From assembly GCF_002592005.1 (NCBI RefSeq), contig NZ_NVQF01000004.1, forward strand, positions 62,001 through 126,000: a DNA stretch of 64,000 nt. Reading direction: 5' to 3'. Source of the stretch: Mycolicibacterium palauense. GTDB lineage: Bacteria > Actinomycetota > Actinomycetes > Mycobacteriales > Mycobacteriaceae. Shown here one piece after another: positions 9,767 to 18,183 of the stretch; the stretch's first letter is position 1, and each line of letters starts with the position of its first letter. The notes under the pieces are model-generated. The model did not search any database, was not told the origin of the DNA, and saw only the letters and a program-made list of their open reading frames with translations. Both the position numbers and the translations under genes were made by a program.

Positions 9767-11349
9767 TAGTTCGCTCCTTTGACGTCCAGGCCGGCGACGG
9801 TCGGGTTGGGGGGAACACCGTCGTGGCGGATCAACGCGTCCTTCTGCGACAACGTGGGCCCTGCGGCGAACAGCGAGATCACCACCCATGGTGCCGGCAC
9901 CGGGTAATGCAGCGCCAGCGCCGTCAGGGTGACGTCACCGCTTTGCTGATCGGAGGTGTCCAACCCGAACCGCACACCGTTGTCGGCCACCCAGAAGTAC
10001 GACTCACGCAGCCGGGAATCGGTTGCCGCACTGGTGACCTGAACGAACCGGCCGGTCGTCGACGGCATGTACACCTGATCGGCGGTCATGCCCTGCGACG
10101 TCGCCGCCGACACCATCGGCAGCAGCGACTTGACCTGCTCGGGTGCCAACGGCAGGGTCCGCCCGGTGATCACCTCGGTCCGCGAGGTCGGCTCGTCACC
10201 GAAGTGCGACCACGACCAGCACGTCACCGGCTCGTTGTCGGCGTCGACGAGGGCCACCGTGTCCTTGGGGTAGAACGACACCGCCAGCTGCGTGGACTTC
10301 GGGAACGCCGCCAGCTCATCAGGACCCACCTCGACAGGCTCGGTGCTGACCTGGGGGTTGGCCGCCCGGATCATGGTCGCCGCGGTCAGACTGACCTCCT
10401 GCACGCCATCGGCGAGCGTCGCGTAGTAGGTCTTCTGCCCGCCCAAATCCCGTGCACTGAGGATCGTGCCCACGGTCAACGGCTTATCCAGCGCGAACGC
10501 CGGCCGCTCCCCCACCCCGGCGATCGCCGGCGCGATCAGCGGCGGCTCGGCGGGGATGGCGTTGAACAGCCCCTGGGAGATCGGCAACACCAGATCGTCG
10601 GCGCGCAGCCCCAACGCGTCGGCCACGATCGGGTCGGTGATGTCCACCGTCGAGCGGACCACCACGCCGTCGGGCCGCGAGTAGACCAGCCACGTGCGGT
10701 TGTCGTATCCCACCAGCCGAGCCTGATTGCCGCCCATGGTCCCGGTGTCCGCCCCCTTGGTCAGCGGTCCTCCGATGGCGGTGGTTGTGACCGGTGAGCG
10801 CGCGGTGGTGGGCAGACCGGAGACCGGATCCAACGGCACGGCCGCACCGGTCATCGTCGAATCGCACACCGTCCACACCGACCACGGATTCTGTGCATCA
10901 CGAATGTCGTTGGGCGCACCGATGATTCCGACGAGCGATCCCTTCGGGTACTTGTCAATCTCGGCGACACTGGCCCGCACCGGAACTTCGGGCTGCCCGA
11001 CGATCAGCCGCGCCGACGTCAGGTTGGCCACCGGATCCAGACGGTCCCCGACGCGCACGTACAACGCACCGGTGTCCTTGTTCGCGACGATCTTGGCGTC
11101 CTTGACCTGCCCGGCCGGAGAGAACAACCCCCACACCACCGCGCCGATGCACACCACGACACCCAGTGCGATGCCGAGCACCAGCGGGGATGCCTGCGCA
11201 CGCTGAGGGTCGTCGATCATGCGGGTGTCGCGGCGCACCAGAGCGTGCTGCAACCTGCGGTACAGGAACCGCCACCCGCTGACCTGATACTTCGCCGTGA
11301 GCCGGAACCCGCGGCGGCGCCTCTGCTCGGGCCCCTCAAGTTCAGCCAC
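9766..11349 (-). CDS. eccB: EccB, ESX core complex subunit
   Basis: 527 residues. A short basic cytosolic N-terminus is followed by one membrane helix (about 54-76, SPLVLGIALGVVVCIGAVVWG) and a large periplasmic domain of EccB length. EccB forms the periplasmic part of the ESX channel with EccC, EccD and EccE. It starts 14 nt after eccA and overlaps eccC by one base. Confidence 0.96.
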   Translation of the reverse strand: MAELEGPEQRRRRGFRLTAKYQVSGWRFLYRRLQHALVRRDTRMIDDPQRAQASPLVLGIALGVVVCIGAVVWGLFSPAGQVKDAKIVANKDTGALYVRVGDRLDPVANLTSARLIVGQPEVPVRASVAEIDKYPKGSLVGIIGAPNDIRDAQNPWSVWTVCDSTMTGAAVPLDPVSGLPTTARSPVTTTAIGGPLTKGADTGTMGGNQARLVGYDNRTWLVYSRPDGVVVRSTVDITDPIVADALGLRADDLVLPISQGLFNAIPAEPPLIAPAIAGVGERPAFALDKPLTVGTILSARDLGGQKTYYATLADGVQEVSLTAATMIRAANPQVSTEPVEVGPDELAAFPKSTQLAVSFYPKDTVALVDADNEPVTCWSWSHFGDEPTSRTEVITGRTLPLAPEQVKSLLPMVSAATSQGMTADQVYMPSTTGRFVQVTSAATDSRLRESYFWVADNGVRFGLDTSDQQSGDVTLTALALHYPVPAPWVVISLFAAGPTLSQKDALIRHDGVPPNPTVAGLDVKGAN

Positions 11350-11363
11350 GACGACCCTTTCGA

Positions 11364-13220
11364 CTATTCATGGAACGCAACTCCTTGCACGGAGCAGACT
11401 TCACGGAACGCCGAGGCGACGTCTTCGGCCTCGATCGTGACGAGCACTTCCTTGACCGACAGATCGATCGCCGGGCTCGACGACAGCCGGTAGTCCCTGA
11501 TCTCGGTGGCCTTCTCGGTCACGTTGCGCACAAAGCGTGCGTTGCCAACCTTGTCGATACCCGAGACCACGCGCGCGTTACCGGCCGAATCGACGTCATC
11601 GACCCGCATCTGCTCCAGCACCTGCAGGTTGCGCAGCAACAGGTCCTGCGCCTGCGCCGAGTAGAGCGCCGATTCGGAGCTCGCCATCAGATCGGCGATC
11701 TTCACCAGGTCCTCGGGCGTGTAGGACTCGAAGCGGATGCGCGTGGTGAACCTCGACGCCAGACCCTCGTTCATCGTAAGGAAACGATCGATGTCGGATT
11801 CATACCCGGCAATGACGATCACGAGCTTCTTGTTCGGGTCTTCAGTCTTACGCTCGTTCTCCATGCGCGCCAACAACGTATCAACCGCTTCCTGGCCGTA
11901 GGCGTCGCCGTCGGAATAGCCCTTCTGGTACAGCGAATACGCCTCGTCAAGAAAGAACAGAGCCCCCAACGCCTTGTCGACCACGGCGTTGGTCTTCTGC
12001 GCGGTCTTGCCGAGGTATTCGTCCACCAGCTGAGGACGGGAGGCCTCGACGACCTCAGGACGCGCGATCACTCCCAGACCGAACAGCAGCAGGGCCAGAA
12101 CTCGCGCCATTGAGGTCTTGCCGGTGCCCGGTGGACCGGTGAAGATGAAGGCAGCGCCGACGTCCTTCTTCTCGATCCCCACCTCGGCACGCTTCTGGTC
12201 CATCATCGCCTTGGCTTCCAGCCGGCGGATCTGCTCCTTGACCCCGTGCATGCCGATCTGCTTGTCCAGCAGCGCCATTGCCTCCGCGCGCACACCGTCA
12301 CGACGCTTCTCGCGGGCCTCGACTTCCAGCGAGGCCGCCGAGCTGCCCGACTCGGGATCCCACACGTCGCTGCGGGTCGCCAGCGAGGACGCCGTGACGA
12401 TCTCGATGACCTTCTCCGGGTCCTCGATCGCCTGCTGCACCTCGGGAGTGTTGACCCAGGCCTGCAGTTCCCGGAACGCCGTCATCGCCTCCTCGCGCTG
12501 ACCCTGGGCCCGCATCGCGTACCCGCGGCCGAGGCGCAGCCGGGCGTGGACGTCGTTGGGCAGTCCTGATGTGGACAGCCCGCTTTCGGCGTAGCGCTGC
12601 GCTTCGACGGGGTTTCCGGTCCCCACCAGTGCCCAGACCTTCCACACCAGCATCCCGACGTTGAGGAAGTTCACGAACTCGGGGTTGGAGTCCTGCGAGC
12701 GCCACTTCTGCTTGCCCTCGAAGCTCAGCACGTCCGGCCAGCGTCTCGCCAGACCCAGCAACCCCAGTCGCACGTAGTCGAGCAGGTCCAGATCCAACGC
12801 GGACATGTTCGGCAGGCGGCTTTCACGCGTGATCACCTCATCGGCCTTGGCCAGCTGCGGAGGCTGCCCCTCGGCCAGTGCCACCGCATAGGCCACTGCG
12901 ACGTGCAGGCGGGTGTGGGTGGGCAACCTCAGCCCGAACGATCCCAACGTCATCGACGTCTGCACGTTGAGATCGGCGACGGTCATCCCGGCGGTTTTGA
13001 GGGCACCGCCGAGATTGGCCACTGAGCGGTAGGCGCCGGCGGTGACGTCGGCCGACGTGGACCCGGTGGCCAGCATCCCCAGCCACGCATCACACATTTC
13101 GGGGTCACGCTCGACGGCCTGACGGAAGGCCTCACGGGCCTCGTCGGTCTGACTGTTGCGCAGGTACCTCAACCCCATCGTGAACACATCGAGGGGCTTC
13201 AGTCCGACACCTGCCGTCAT
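11364..13220 (-). CDS. eccA: EccA, CbxX/CfqX-type AAA+ ATPase of ESX
   Basis: 618 residues. The N-terminal half is a helical TPR-like domain. The C-terminal half is an AAA+ module with Walker A GPPGTGKTS near residue 363 and Walker B ALFFLDEAYSL near 435. EccA is a cytosolic ATPase thought to release EspG from PE-PPE cargo. As the first gene of the minus-strand ESX operon here, its position differs from eccA2 of M. tuberculosis, which sits at the far end of ESX-2. Length matches the family. Confidence 0.95.
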   Translation of the reverse strand: MTAGVGLKPLDVFTMGLRYLRNSQTDEAREAFRQAVERDPEMCDAWLGMLATGSTSADVTAGAYRSVANLGGALKTAGMTVADLNVQTSMTLGSFGLRLPTHTRLHVAVAYAVALAEGQPPQLAKADEVITRESRLPNMSALDLDLLDYVRLGLLGLARRWPDVLSFEGKQKWRSQDSNPEFVNFLNVGMLVWKVWALVGTGNPVEAQRYAESGLSTSGLPNDVHARLRLGRGYAMRAQGQREEAMTAFRELQAWVNTPEVQQAIEDPEKVIEIVTASSLATRSDVWDPESGSSAASLEVEAREKRRDGVRAEAMALLDKQIGMHGVKEQIRRLEAKAMMDQKRAEVGIEKKDVGAAFIFTGPPGTGKTSMARVLALLLFGLGVIARPEVVEASRPQLVDEYLGKTAQKTNAVVDKALGALFFLDEAYSLYQKGYSDGDAYGQEAVDTLLARMENERKTEDPNKKLVIVIAGYESDIDRFLTMNEGLASRFTTRIRFESYTPEDLVKIADLMASSESALYSAQAQDLLLRNLQVLEQMRVDDVDSAGNARVVSGIDKVGNARFVRNVTEKATEIRDYRLSSSPAIDLSVKEVLVTIEAEDVASAFREVCSVQGVAFHE

Positions 13221-13282
13221 CGCTCACCAAACCTTCTCACCGCAGCGGATCACACATGCACCAGCACCCCTCTGGAGTGCGG

Positions 13283-14041
13283 TTATGCGACGATCCTAGC
13301 CGGGGCGGAGGGGGTTAACCGGTGCCGACCGTTGACGAAAATGCGGCCGCCGGCAACGCCGGTGTAGTGGGTGACCTTGGCTTCCTGAGCGCAGGATTCC
13401 ATCAGCGGGCAGCCCTTGCAGAGCATCTCCGCCTCCGCGCAGGCAATGCGGCATTGCGCCTTGGAGGCCCCGGCGGCGAAGACGTGCTCGGCGCGGTCCT
13501 CCCACTCCATGACCACCGAGATGTTCTTCTTGCAGTTCGGCACGTTGGCCGCGGGCGCTGGCGCCCCTGGCCGTACGGCGCGGCGGCGGCCCAGCGCGGC
13601 GGCCAGCCGGGCAGCGGCGCCGGCGTGTACCGAAGTCGGCGCGGGGCCTGCGGCGGGCACGCGCGGCGGCGCCGTCACTGCAGTAGTCGGCCTTGCCGCC
13701 GCAGCAACGGAGACGACGCGTTTGCGTTGCGCGCGTTCGGATGTGGCCTTCTCGACCAGGGCGGTGACGTCGACGCCGTTGGGTCCGGCCCCAGGCATGG
13801 GCACCTCACCCAGGACGGCGGGGTCGATGTCGGTGGCGGCCATGAAGGAGGCCAGCACGCTGGGCGGTGACGCCAGGACGGCGGCGGCGGTCTCGGTCAG
13901 GCCGATGCGTTCGAGGTGATCGACGACCTTGCGGCGGGCCAGTCGGCCCTGTCGGCGGTTGCCGTTGGCTCGGGCGGCGGCGGGATAGCTCGTGCAGCTG
14001 GGGCAGCGGCGACGTTGCCCGTTCTTCAGCGAGCGGCACAT
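13283..14041 (-). CDS. WhiB-type iron-sulfur protein with N-terminal MC...RC module
   Basis: 252 residues. The C-terminal third carries the WhiB pattern: a Cys in VPNCKK, one in QCRIACAEAE, then CKGCP and a further Cys in MESCAQEAK. WhiB proteins bind a 4Fe-4S cluster and usually act as sigma-factor-associated regulators. The first roughly 85 residues (MCRSLKNGQRRRC, then ANGNRR, GRLAR, KVVDHL and PPSVL blocks) are not part of WhiB and are closely matched by the N-terminus of the ADP-ribosyltransferase at 15062-17227. A Pro/Ala linker joins the two parts. The ATG overlaps the stop of a 14-codon leader peptide. Confidence 0.8.
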   Translation of the reverse strand: MCRSLKNGQRRRCPSCTSYPAAARANGNRRQGRLARRKVVDHLERIGLTETAAAVLASPPSVLASFMAATDIDPAVLGEVPMPGAGPNGVDVTALVEKATSERAQRKRVVSVAAAARPTTAVTAPPRVPAAGPAPTSVHAGAAARLAAALGRRRAVRPGAPAPAANVPNCKKNISVVMEWEDRAEHVFAAGASKAQCRIACAEAEMLCKGCPLMESCAQEAKVTHYTGVAGGRIFVNGRHRLTPSAPARIVA

Positions 14042-14085
14042 CAGCGGGCCCCGGCAATCGCTCGGGACGGAATACGACGAATCAT
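14041..14085 (-). CDS. Leader peptide (14 aa) coupled to the whiB-like gene
   Basis: ATG at 14085 follows GGAAGGGA and encodes MIRRIPSRAIAGAR. Its TGA overlaps the ATG of the whiB-like gene (TGATG). Such coupling can pass translation to a gene with a poor ribosome site of its own. No homologue recognised. Confidence 0.45.
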   Translation of the reverse strand: MIRRIPSRAIAGAR

Positions 14086-14103
14086 GGCTTCCCTTCCGGT
14101 GAA

Positions 14104-14116
14104 GGTGTCTTTGGCA
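14104..14116. repeat. 13-bp leader repeat, copy 1 (GGTGTCTTTGGCA)
   Basis: Identical 13 bp occur at 17244-17256, upstream of the ADP-ribosyltransferase that shares its N-terminal module with this whiB-like gene. The shared module therefore extends into the 5' leader. Confidence 0.5.
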
Positions 14117-14140
14117 CGGCCAGACTAACCCAATTCCGGA

Positions 14141-14165
14141 AAATTCACCACCCTTGGTAAGTTTT
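14141..14165. promoter_or_regulatory. Palindrome upstream of the whiB-like gene
   Basis: Imperfect palindrome AAAATTCACC, 6-bp spacer, GGTAAGTTTT. The core ACC-N6-GGT is the same as in the element upstream of the PE gene at 5484-5505. Candidate operator about 100 bp upstream of the coding start. Confidence 0.45.
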
Positions 14166-14359
14166 GATTCGCCTCTTCGTGGGTCGACGACACCCATATG
14201 GGCCTGTCAGGGCAGCTAGTAAGCCTGTTTGCGCACTTTCACGCGATCCACGTGTGTCATGGCGGGAAGTGCATGTATCGCTCGGCGCGCCACCCCCACT
14301 GCAGCGTCGTCGACAGGCAGGATCGAGCTAACACCGACCGACGCGTGAAGGAGACCGCG

Positions 14360-14743
14360 ATGACCGACGAGTCCCGCAGCGCACCCATCTCCGATGGCGA
14401 CAACACGCCTCCTGCCGGCGAGAGCGCCGGCCTCCTCGAACAGCTGGCAGTCAGCTCGCTGCTGGCCGAGGCCGAGGACCTCACCCGCGGCGTGCGCTAC
14501 CTCTCGGTCGCCACCGGTGACCCCGAGACCGACGACGAGCTGGCCCGGATCAACGCCCTGACTGCCGCAGCGTGGACGGCGGCGGCGGGCGCCGAAACCA
14601 CGTCCATCCGCGGCGGCAGCGACTACCTGACCATCCGCGTACAAGGGCCCGCCGCTGATGCCTTCGTCGAGGACCTCGCCGCCCTGGCCGAACGTCTCGA
14701 TCCCGGCTTCTGGCGCGTCAATCGCTCACCACACGCCTTCTGA
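14360..14743 (+). CDS. Hypothetical protein, 127 aa
   Basis: ATG with a GAAGGAGA ribosome site. An acidic, Ala-rich soluble protein with a predicted helix-rich middle (LLEQLAVSSLLAEAEDL) and a C-terminal FWRVNRSPHAF. No family recognised. It is convergent with the small gene at 14788-14973, and a copy of the dispersed GTCCCC-type motif lies right after its stop. Confidence 0.7.
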   Translation: MTDESRSAPISDGDNTPPAGESAGLLEQLAVSSLLAEAEDLTRGVRYLSVATGDPETDDELARINALTAAAWTAAAGAETTSIRGGSDYLTIRVQGPAADAFVEDLAALAERLDPGFWRVNRSPHAF

Positions 14744-14751
14744 GCAGCGGC

Positions 14752-14770
14752 GACGACACGTCCTCCCCCG
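14752..14770 (+). repeat. Dispersed motif, variant copy (GACGACACGTCCTCCCCC)
   Basis: Imperfect copy of the GAYGGCAYGTCCCCG motif, 8 bp after the stop of the 127-aa gene, same orientation. Confidence 0.35.
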
Positions 14771-14787
14771 GCCCGCGGCGGGGCACG

Positions 14788-14973
14788 CTAGTCGTCGGAG
14801 GCGCGCACCGGCTCGCCGTTGAGCAGGTCGTAGGCAGTCGACCGGATCACCACGACCTCGAGTTCGTCGAGATCGGCCAGCCGGCCGATCGAGTCGGCGA
14901 CCGCCTCCGGAGTCATCCCCTCGTCCAGGCGCTGCTGGATCTCGTCGATCTGCGCTCTGGTCAACGCCGCCAT
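14788..14973 (-). CDS. Small protein with LDEGM-AYDLLN signature, 61 aa
   Basis: 61 residues. It shares LDEGM, GRL, DL, LE, IRS, AYD and LN blocks in register with the 76-residue protein at 35219-35449, so the window holds two paralogues. Helical and acidic; probably a small regulator or antitoxin-like adaptor, but no function can be assigned. It lies downstream of the ADP-ribosyltransferase gene on the same strand. Confidence 0.6.
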   Translation of the reverse strand: MAALTRAQIDEIQQRLDEGMTPEAVADSIGRLADLDELEVVVIRSTAYDLLNGEPVRASDD

Positions 14974-15003
14974 GACCGCCCCTCTCCGTACCCGCCCAAC
15001 TCT

Positions 15004-15018
15004 GGGGACATGCTATTA
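15004..15018 (-). repeat. Dispersed motif (minus: TAATAGCATGTCCCC)
   Basis: Lies 44 bp downstream of the ADP-ribosyltransferase stop and in the same orientation; part of the 14.7-63.8 kb motif set. Confidence 0.6.
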
Positions 15019-15061
15019 GCCCAGCTCAGCCTCATCGTCACTGCCAGCCTGTCATCCATCA

Positions 15062-17227
15062 TCAGCTTGCCTTCTTCCAGTCGCCGCCGGCGTGCGTGTC
15101 CTCGGCTTCGGCCACCAGGTCCTCACCGACCAGATACACCGTCGGCTTACCGGCGATGCCGTTGTGCTCGACGTGCACGCACCGCAGATGCGATCCCATC
15201 GGCAGGATCACCTCGTCCTCCCCGGAGAAGTTCGAGATGCTCTTGACCGGCAGCCCTTCACGGGTGCGCACCACCATGTAGTACGGGGGATGCCCGGCGA
15301 ACGCCGACGCCGTGGACTGCTTGGTCGTCGTGCTGGTCACCTTCCCGACCTCCATACGCGCCCCCACGCTGAACACCGCGTCGATGTACTCACCCGGCGT
15401 CCCCTTCCACCCACTGGGCACTCGGGTGCCGCGCACCACCGTCATTGGGTCCATGTTCGGGTTGTGCTCACGGAACTTGTCGAACGCCGACTCGATACCC
15501 GAGACCACCGTCTTGATCGACCCCGACGGCTTGGCGCCATCACGTCCGCAGATGGCGGCGTTGATCGCGGTGTAGCTCCCCCCGGTATAGGTCGTCAGCG
15601 CGGAACGCTCCTTGCCGTCGAGCGCCTTCTGCACGAACGCCGAGTTGACCGACGTCAGATCACTGATGCTCGACGTCTTCACGCCCGGACCACTCGTCGA
15701 GAAGCCCCACGCCTTCAGGTTGCCGGCACGCTGGGAGATCACCGCGTAATCGTCAGCGGTCTCCTTACCCCACGCCCGGATACCACTGCGCCACAACGAC
15801 TTGTGCTTCTCCTGGCCGAGACTGTCCGGCGGGATCTTGTGATCGAAGTGCGGAATGACCCCGCCGCCGCGGGTGGGTGTACCCAGCGCGCGACGATGGG
15901 CGGCCGCATAGGCCGCGGCCGCGGCCGCGGCGCCCTTGCCCGCGGCCAGCGCCTCGGCGCGCGCGGCCTCGCCAGCGGCTACGGCCGCCTTCTCGCGCAT
16001 CAGTTTCTTGTGCCGCTTGGTCGCGTCGTAGATGTCGGCGCGCACCGGGCCGGCGCCCACGGCGTCGACGAGCTTGTCGCGGGCCTCGCCCATCTTGTCG
16101 TCGAGGAATCCCTGATGCTGTTCGGTGTTCCAATGATGTTCTGCCGCTTGGCCCGCCAGCTGCATCAGCACTTGGGACTTGATGTGATGGGCCTGGGCTT
16201 CGGTGTCGCTGGCCCCCGCGTGCAACGGCGGCAGCTCGTCGAGCATCGGGATGCGGTTGGCCTTGTTCAGCGCCGCGGACTTCCCGCCGGCCGCGGCGAC
16301 ACCGTGATACACCCCGTCGCGCTTCTGCAGGATCAGGAAGTCACCGGAACCGCGGCGGTGGATCGCCGTGCCACCGTCGAGTAGCCGACCCTCGACCTCC
16401 ACCGCCCCCGAGCCGGTCTCCATGAGGAACTTGCCCGGCGTGTACACCGAGGTGTCGCGCACCGCGCCGGCGATCAGCGCAGGCTGCGGCCCGGCGTCCA
16501 GCGCCCCAGCCGCCTCAGCGGCCACCGACCGGTTCAGCGACCGAGCCAGCGCCTCGACATCCTCGCTGCTGAGGTTGGCGCAGTAAGCATCTCGCTCCTC
16601 ATCGGGCAGCGTGGCGGCCACTCCGTACCTGGCGGCCACCACGTCATCGGCAGCCGCCGGGACCGCGAGCTTGGCCTGCTCGTACGCCGCCTTCGCAGCG
16701 TCGATCTTCTGCCCCGCCTCGGCCAACTCGGCGAGCTGCTCCATCGACAGGTCGTCGCCCTCGGCCGAACCCATCTCCTTGACGAGCTTGCGACGACGGG
16801 CCTGGTCGCGCTGCACCGCCTTGCGGGCGTCGTCGACGGACTTCTCGGCCGCGGCCAACGCCTCCTGCGCGTCCTCCAGGGCCTGTTCCTCCGGCGAGAT
16901 CTGCGGCCCGGCCAGCGCCGCCTGCTCGGCTTTCGCCGCGGCGATCAACAGCCCAGCCGACGGCGGATTGGCGTGCGTGCTGGGCATCGGGGTGTCACCG
17001 AGCACCGACTCCTCGATGCCCATCGCCTTCATGAACTCCGGCAGCACGCTCGGCGGCGCGGCCAGGATCGCCTTCGCGGTGTCCACCAGGCCCTGCTCGG
17101 TGAGGTGGTCGACGACCTTCTTCCGGGCCAGCCGGCCCAGCCGGCGATTCCCGTTGGCCTTGGCCGCGGCGCCGTAGCTTCCGCAGCCGGGGCAGCGCCG
17201 CCCACCATGCTTCGTCGATCGGCACAC
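15062..17227 (-). CDS. ADP-ribosyltransferase (R-S-E class) with N-terminal MC...RC module
   Basis: 721 residues. Residues 1-85 (MCRSTKHGGRRC, ANGNRR, GRLAR, KVVDHL, PPSVL) match the start of the WhiB-type protein upstream. A coiled, Ala/Glu-rich middle follows. The C-terminus is an exoenzyme-type ADP-ribosyltransferase: the ALTTYTGGSYTAIN block, catalytic Arg in VVRGTRVP (about 597), the STS-type motif STTTKQST (about 632), and the catalytic E-x-E as GEDEVILP (about 669). It would transfer ADP-ribose from NAD to a protein target. The N-terminal module, not a signal peptide, may mark it for export or binding. GTG start behind AAGGAG. A paralogue at 53646-55371 is frameshifted. Confidence 0.85.
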   Translation of the reverse strand: MCRSTKHGGRRCPGCGSYGAAAKANGNRRLGRLARKKVVDHLTEQGLVDTAKAILAAPPSVLPEFMKAMGIEESVLGDTPMPSTHANPPSAGLLIAAAKAEQAALAGPQISPEEQALEDAQEALAAAEKSVDDARKAVQRDQARRRKLVKEMGSAEGDDLSMEQLAELAEAGQKIDAAKAAYEQAKLAVPAAADDVVAARYGVAATLPDEERDAYCANLSSEDVEALARSLNRSVAAEAAGALDAGPQPALIAGAVRDTSVYTPGKFLMETGSGAVEVEGRLLDGGTAIHRRGSGDFLILQKRDGVYHGVAAAGGKSAALNKANRIPMLDELPPLHAGASDTEAQAHHIKSQVLMQLAGQAAEHHWNTEQHQGFLDDKMGEARDKLVDAVGAGPVRADIYDATKRHKKLMREKAAVAAGEAARAEALAAGKGAAAAAAAYAAAHRRALGTPTRGGGVIPHFDHKIPPDSLGQEKHKSLWRSGIRAWGKETADDYAVISQRAGNLKAWGFSTSGPGVKTSSISDLTSVNSAFVQKALDGKERSALTTYTGGSYTAINAAICGRDGAKPSGSIKTVVSGIESAFDKFREHNPNMDPMTVVRGTRVPSGWKGTPGEYIDAVFSVGARMEVGKVTSTTTKQSTASAFAGHPPYYMVVRTREGLPVKSISNFSGEDEVILPMGSHLRCVHVEHNGIAGKPTVYLVGEDLVAEAEDTHAGGDWKKAS

Positions 17228-17471
17228 CGCGCGCCTCCTTCAGGGTGTCTTTGGCAGGTACACCCAGGAAGTACCGGCGCGCGGCGCGGTTTCCGTCGCA
17301 GTAGGGATGAATTGCCGCCGGGCCATGGCGTGACCAGCGGCGATAGCAGGTCCCCGGCGGGCGGCGGGTGCTACACAGCGGCCATTCGGTCTCCGCGGCG
17401 GGCTCGGCCGGAGGCTGCGCGGCGGCGGCGGGGCCCGAGCAGAGCACCGCGTCCAGGTCCGAGGGCTTCAC
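17228..17471 (-). other. Possible remnant coding segment upstream of the ADP-ribosyltransferase
   Basis: A GTG-started frame (17471) reads about 80 protein-like residues with spaced Cys and His (LCSTRRPPGTC, HPYCDGN, then ARRYFLGV) before it enters the next gene in another frame. The piece GN-x-x-ARRYF is also found in frame just upstream of the second ADP-ribosyltransferase (near 55430-55490). It could be a small zinc-binding gene whose end has been lost, or a conserved leader. Confidence 0.3.
17244..17256. repeat. 13-bp leader repeat, copy 2 (GGTGTCTTTGGCA)
   Basis: Same 13 bp as 14104-14116, here 17 bp upstream of the ADP-ribosyltransferase start. Confidence 0.5.
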
Positions 17472-17488
17472 TCGCTACACGCTGGGCC

Positions 17489-17503
17489 GATGACACGTCC
17501 CCG
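17489..17503 (+). repeat. Dispersed motif (GATGACACGTCCCCG)
   Basis: In the gap between the ADP-ribosyltransferase leader and the gene at 17513-17815; the orientation opposes both. Confidence 0.65.
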
Positions 17504-17512
17504 CGTACCGGT

Positions 17513-17815
17513 TCAGTCGAGCAGCGTCACGTAGTCGTGCGCACCGAACTCGAACCGATGCTCCTGCCCGAAGTCGTCGACCAGGACGAGCTTGGTCGGG
17601 CCGGCTACCGAGGACGCCCGCCCGTCGACCCCGAGGCCCACGGCCGCGCCGGCCACCAGGCCGCGGATGGAGCCGATCGTGCCGTCGAAGTTCGCGCGGC
17701 GGCCGCCGTAGGTCGTGATGTCCGCGAGCTCGCGCACGAGCACGCGGGCCCCGGTGGTGAATGCCCCTCCGGCGCGCGCGTACGGCCAGCCCGTGCGGGT
17801 GTCGTCATCGCTCAC
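17513..17815 (-). CDS. Hypothetical protein, 100 aa
   Basis: Begins MSDDDTRTGWPYARAG. A beta-rich, Gly-rich soluble protein (TKLVLVDDFGQEHRFEFG near the end suggests a small barrel). No family recognised. Lies 17 bp downstream of the small membrane-protein gene and is probably co-transcribed with it. Confidence 0.6.
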   Translation of the reverse strand: MSDDDTRTGWPYARAGGAFTTGARVLVRELADITTYGGRRANFDGTIGSIRGLVAGAAVGLGVDGRASSVAGPTKLVLVDDFGQEHRFEFGAHDYVTLLD

Positions 17816-17832
17816 GCTTCCAGCCCTCCTCG

Positions 17833-18048
17833 TCAGTGCCAGGTCTTCAGCGCGTCGAGGACAGCCCAGCCACCGCCGGCCCCCGTACTACCCGCCGCGG
17901 CCAATACTGCCGCAGTCCAGATCATGCGGCGGACCCGGCGCAGCAGCCGCAGCAGCGACATCGCCACGAGCACCCCGACGGCGCCAAGCGCCACCATCAG
18001 CACCGGGTTGGCCTGCGTGCCATCACCCAACAGAGAGTCGAACGACAT
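17833..18048 (-). CDS. Small single-helix membrane protein, 71 aa
   Basis: MSFDSLLGDGTQANP leads into one long hydrophobic segment (VLMVALGAVGVLVAMSLL) with a basic flank, then a second, weaker hydrophobic stretch. The start at 18048 follows an AGGAAA site. Function unknown; it sits upstream of the 100-aa gene on the same strand and is divergent from vapB. Confidence 0.6.
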   Translation of the reverse strand: MSFDSLLGDGTQANPVLMVALGAVGVLVAMSLLRLLRRVRRMIWTAAVLAAAGSTGAGGGWAVLDALKTWH

Positions 18049-18155
18049 GGCTTTCCTCATTCCAGAGTCGAAATGCGTTGATACGTCATTGCTTTGTGTT
18101 CGTCACGGGTGGCGGAGCCGCGGCGGTGCGACGATCACACCCACACCACATTTGT

Positions 18156-18177
18156 GTAGCACATTTTGTGCTACCGT
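18156..18177 (+). promoter_or_regulatory. vapBC promoter with overlapping operator
   Basis: Inverted repeat GTAGCACA / TGTGCTAC with a 3-bp spacer (18156-18174). The right arm overlaps the -10 box TACCGT (18172-18177), which lies 6 nt before the ATG, so the transcript is leaderless and VapB probably represses it. Confidence 0.65.
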
Positions 18178-18183
18178 CTGGGT

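Noticed and set aside
5540..9769. A 1409-codon open frame on the plus strand across eccC
   Set aside because: It lies opposite the fully motif-supported EccC, is extremely His/Arg/Gln-rich, and has no domain; it is a by-product of high GC at third positions.
13283..14197. Longer start for the WhiB-type protein (at 14197)
   Set aside because: The extra 52 residues lack homology to the paralogous N-terminus, which begins exactly at MC; a coupled leader peptide explains the upstream region better.
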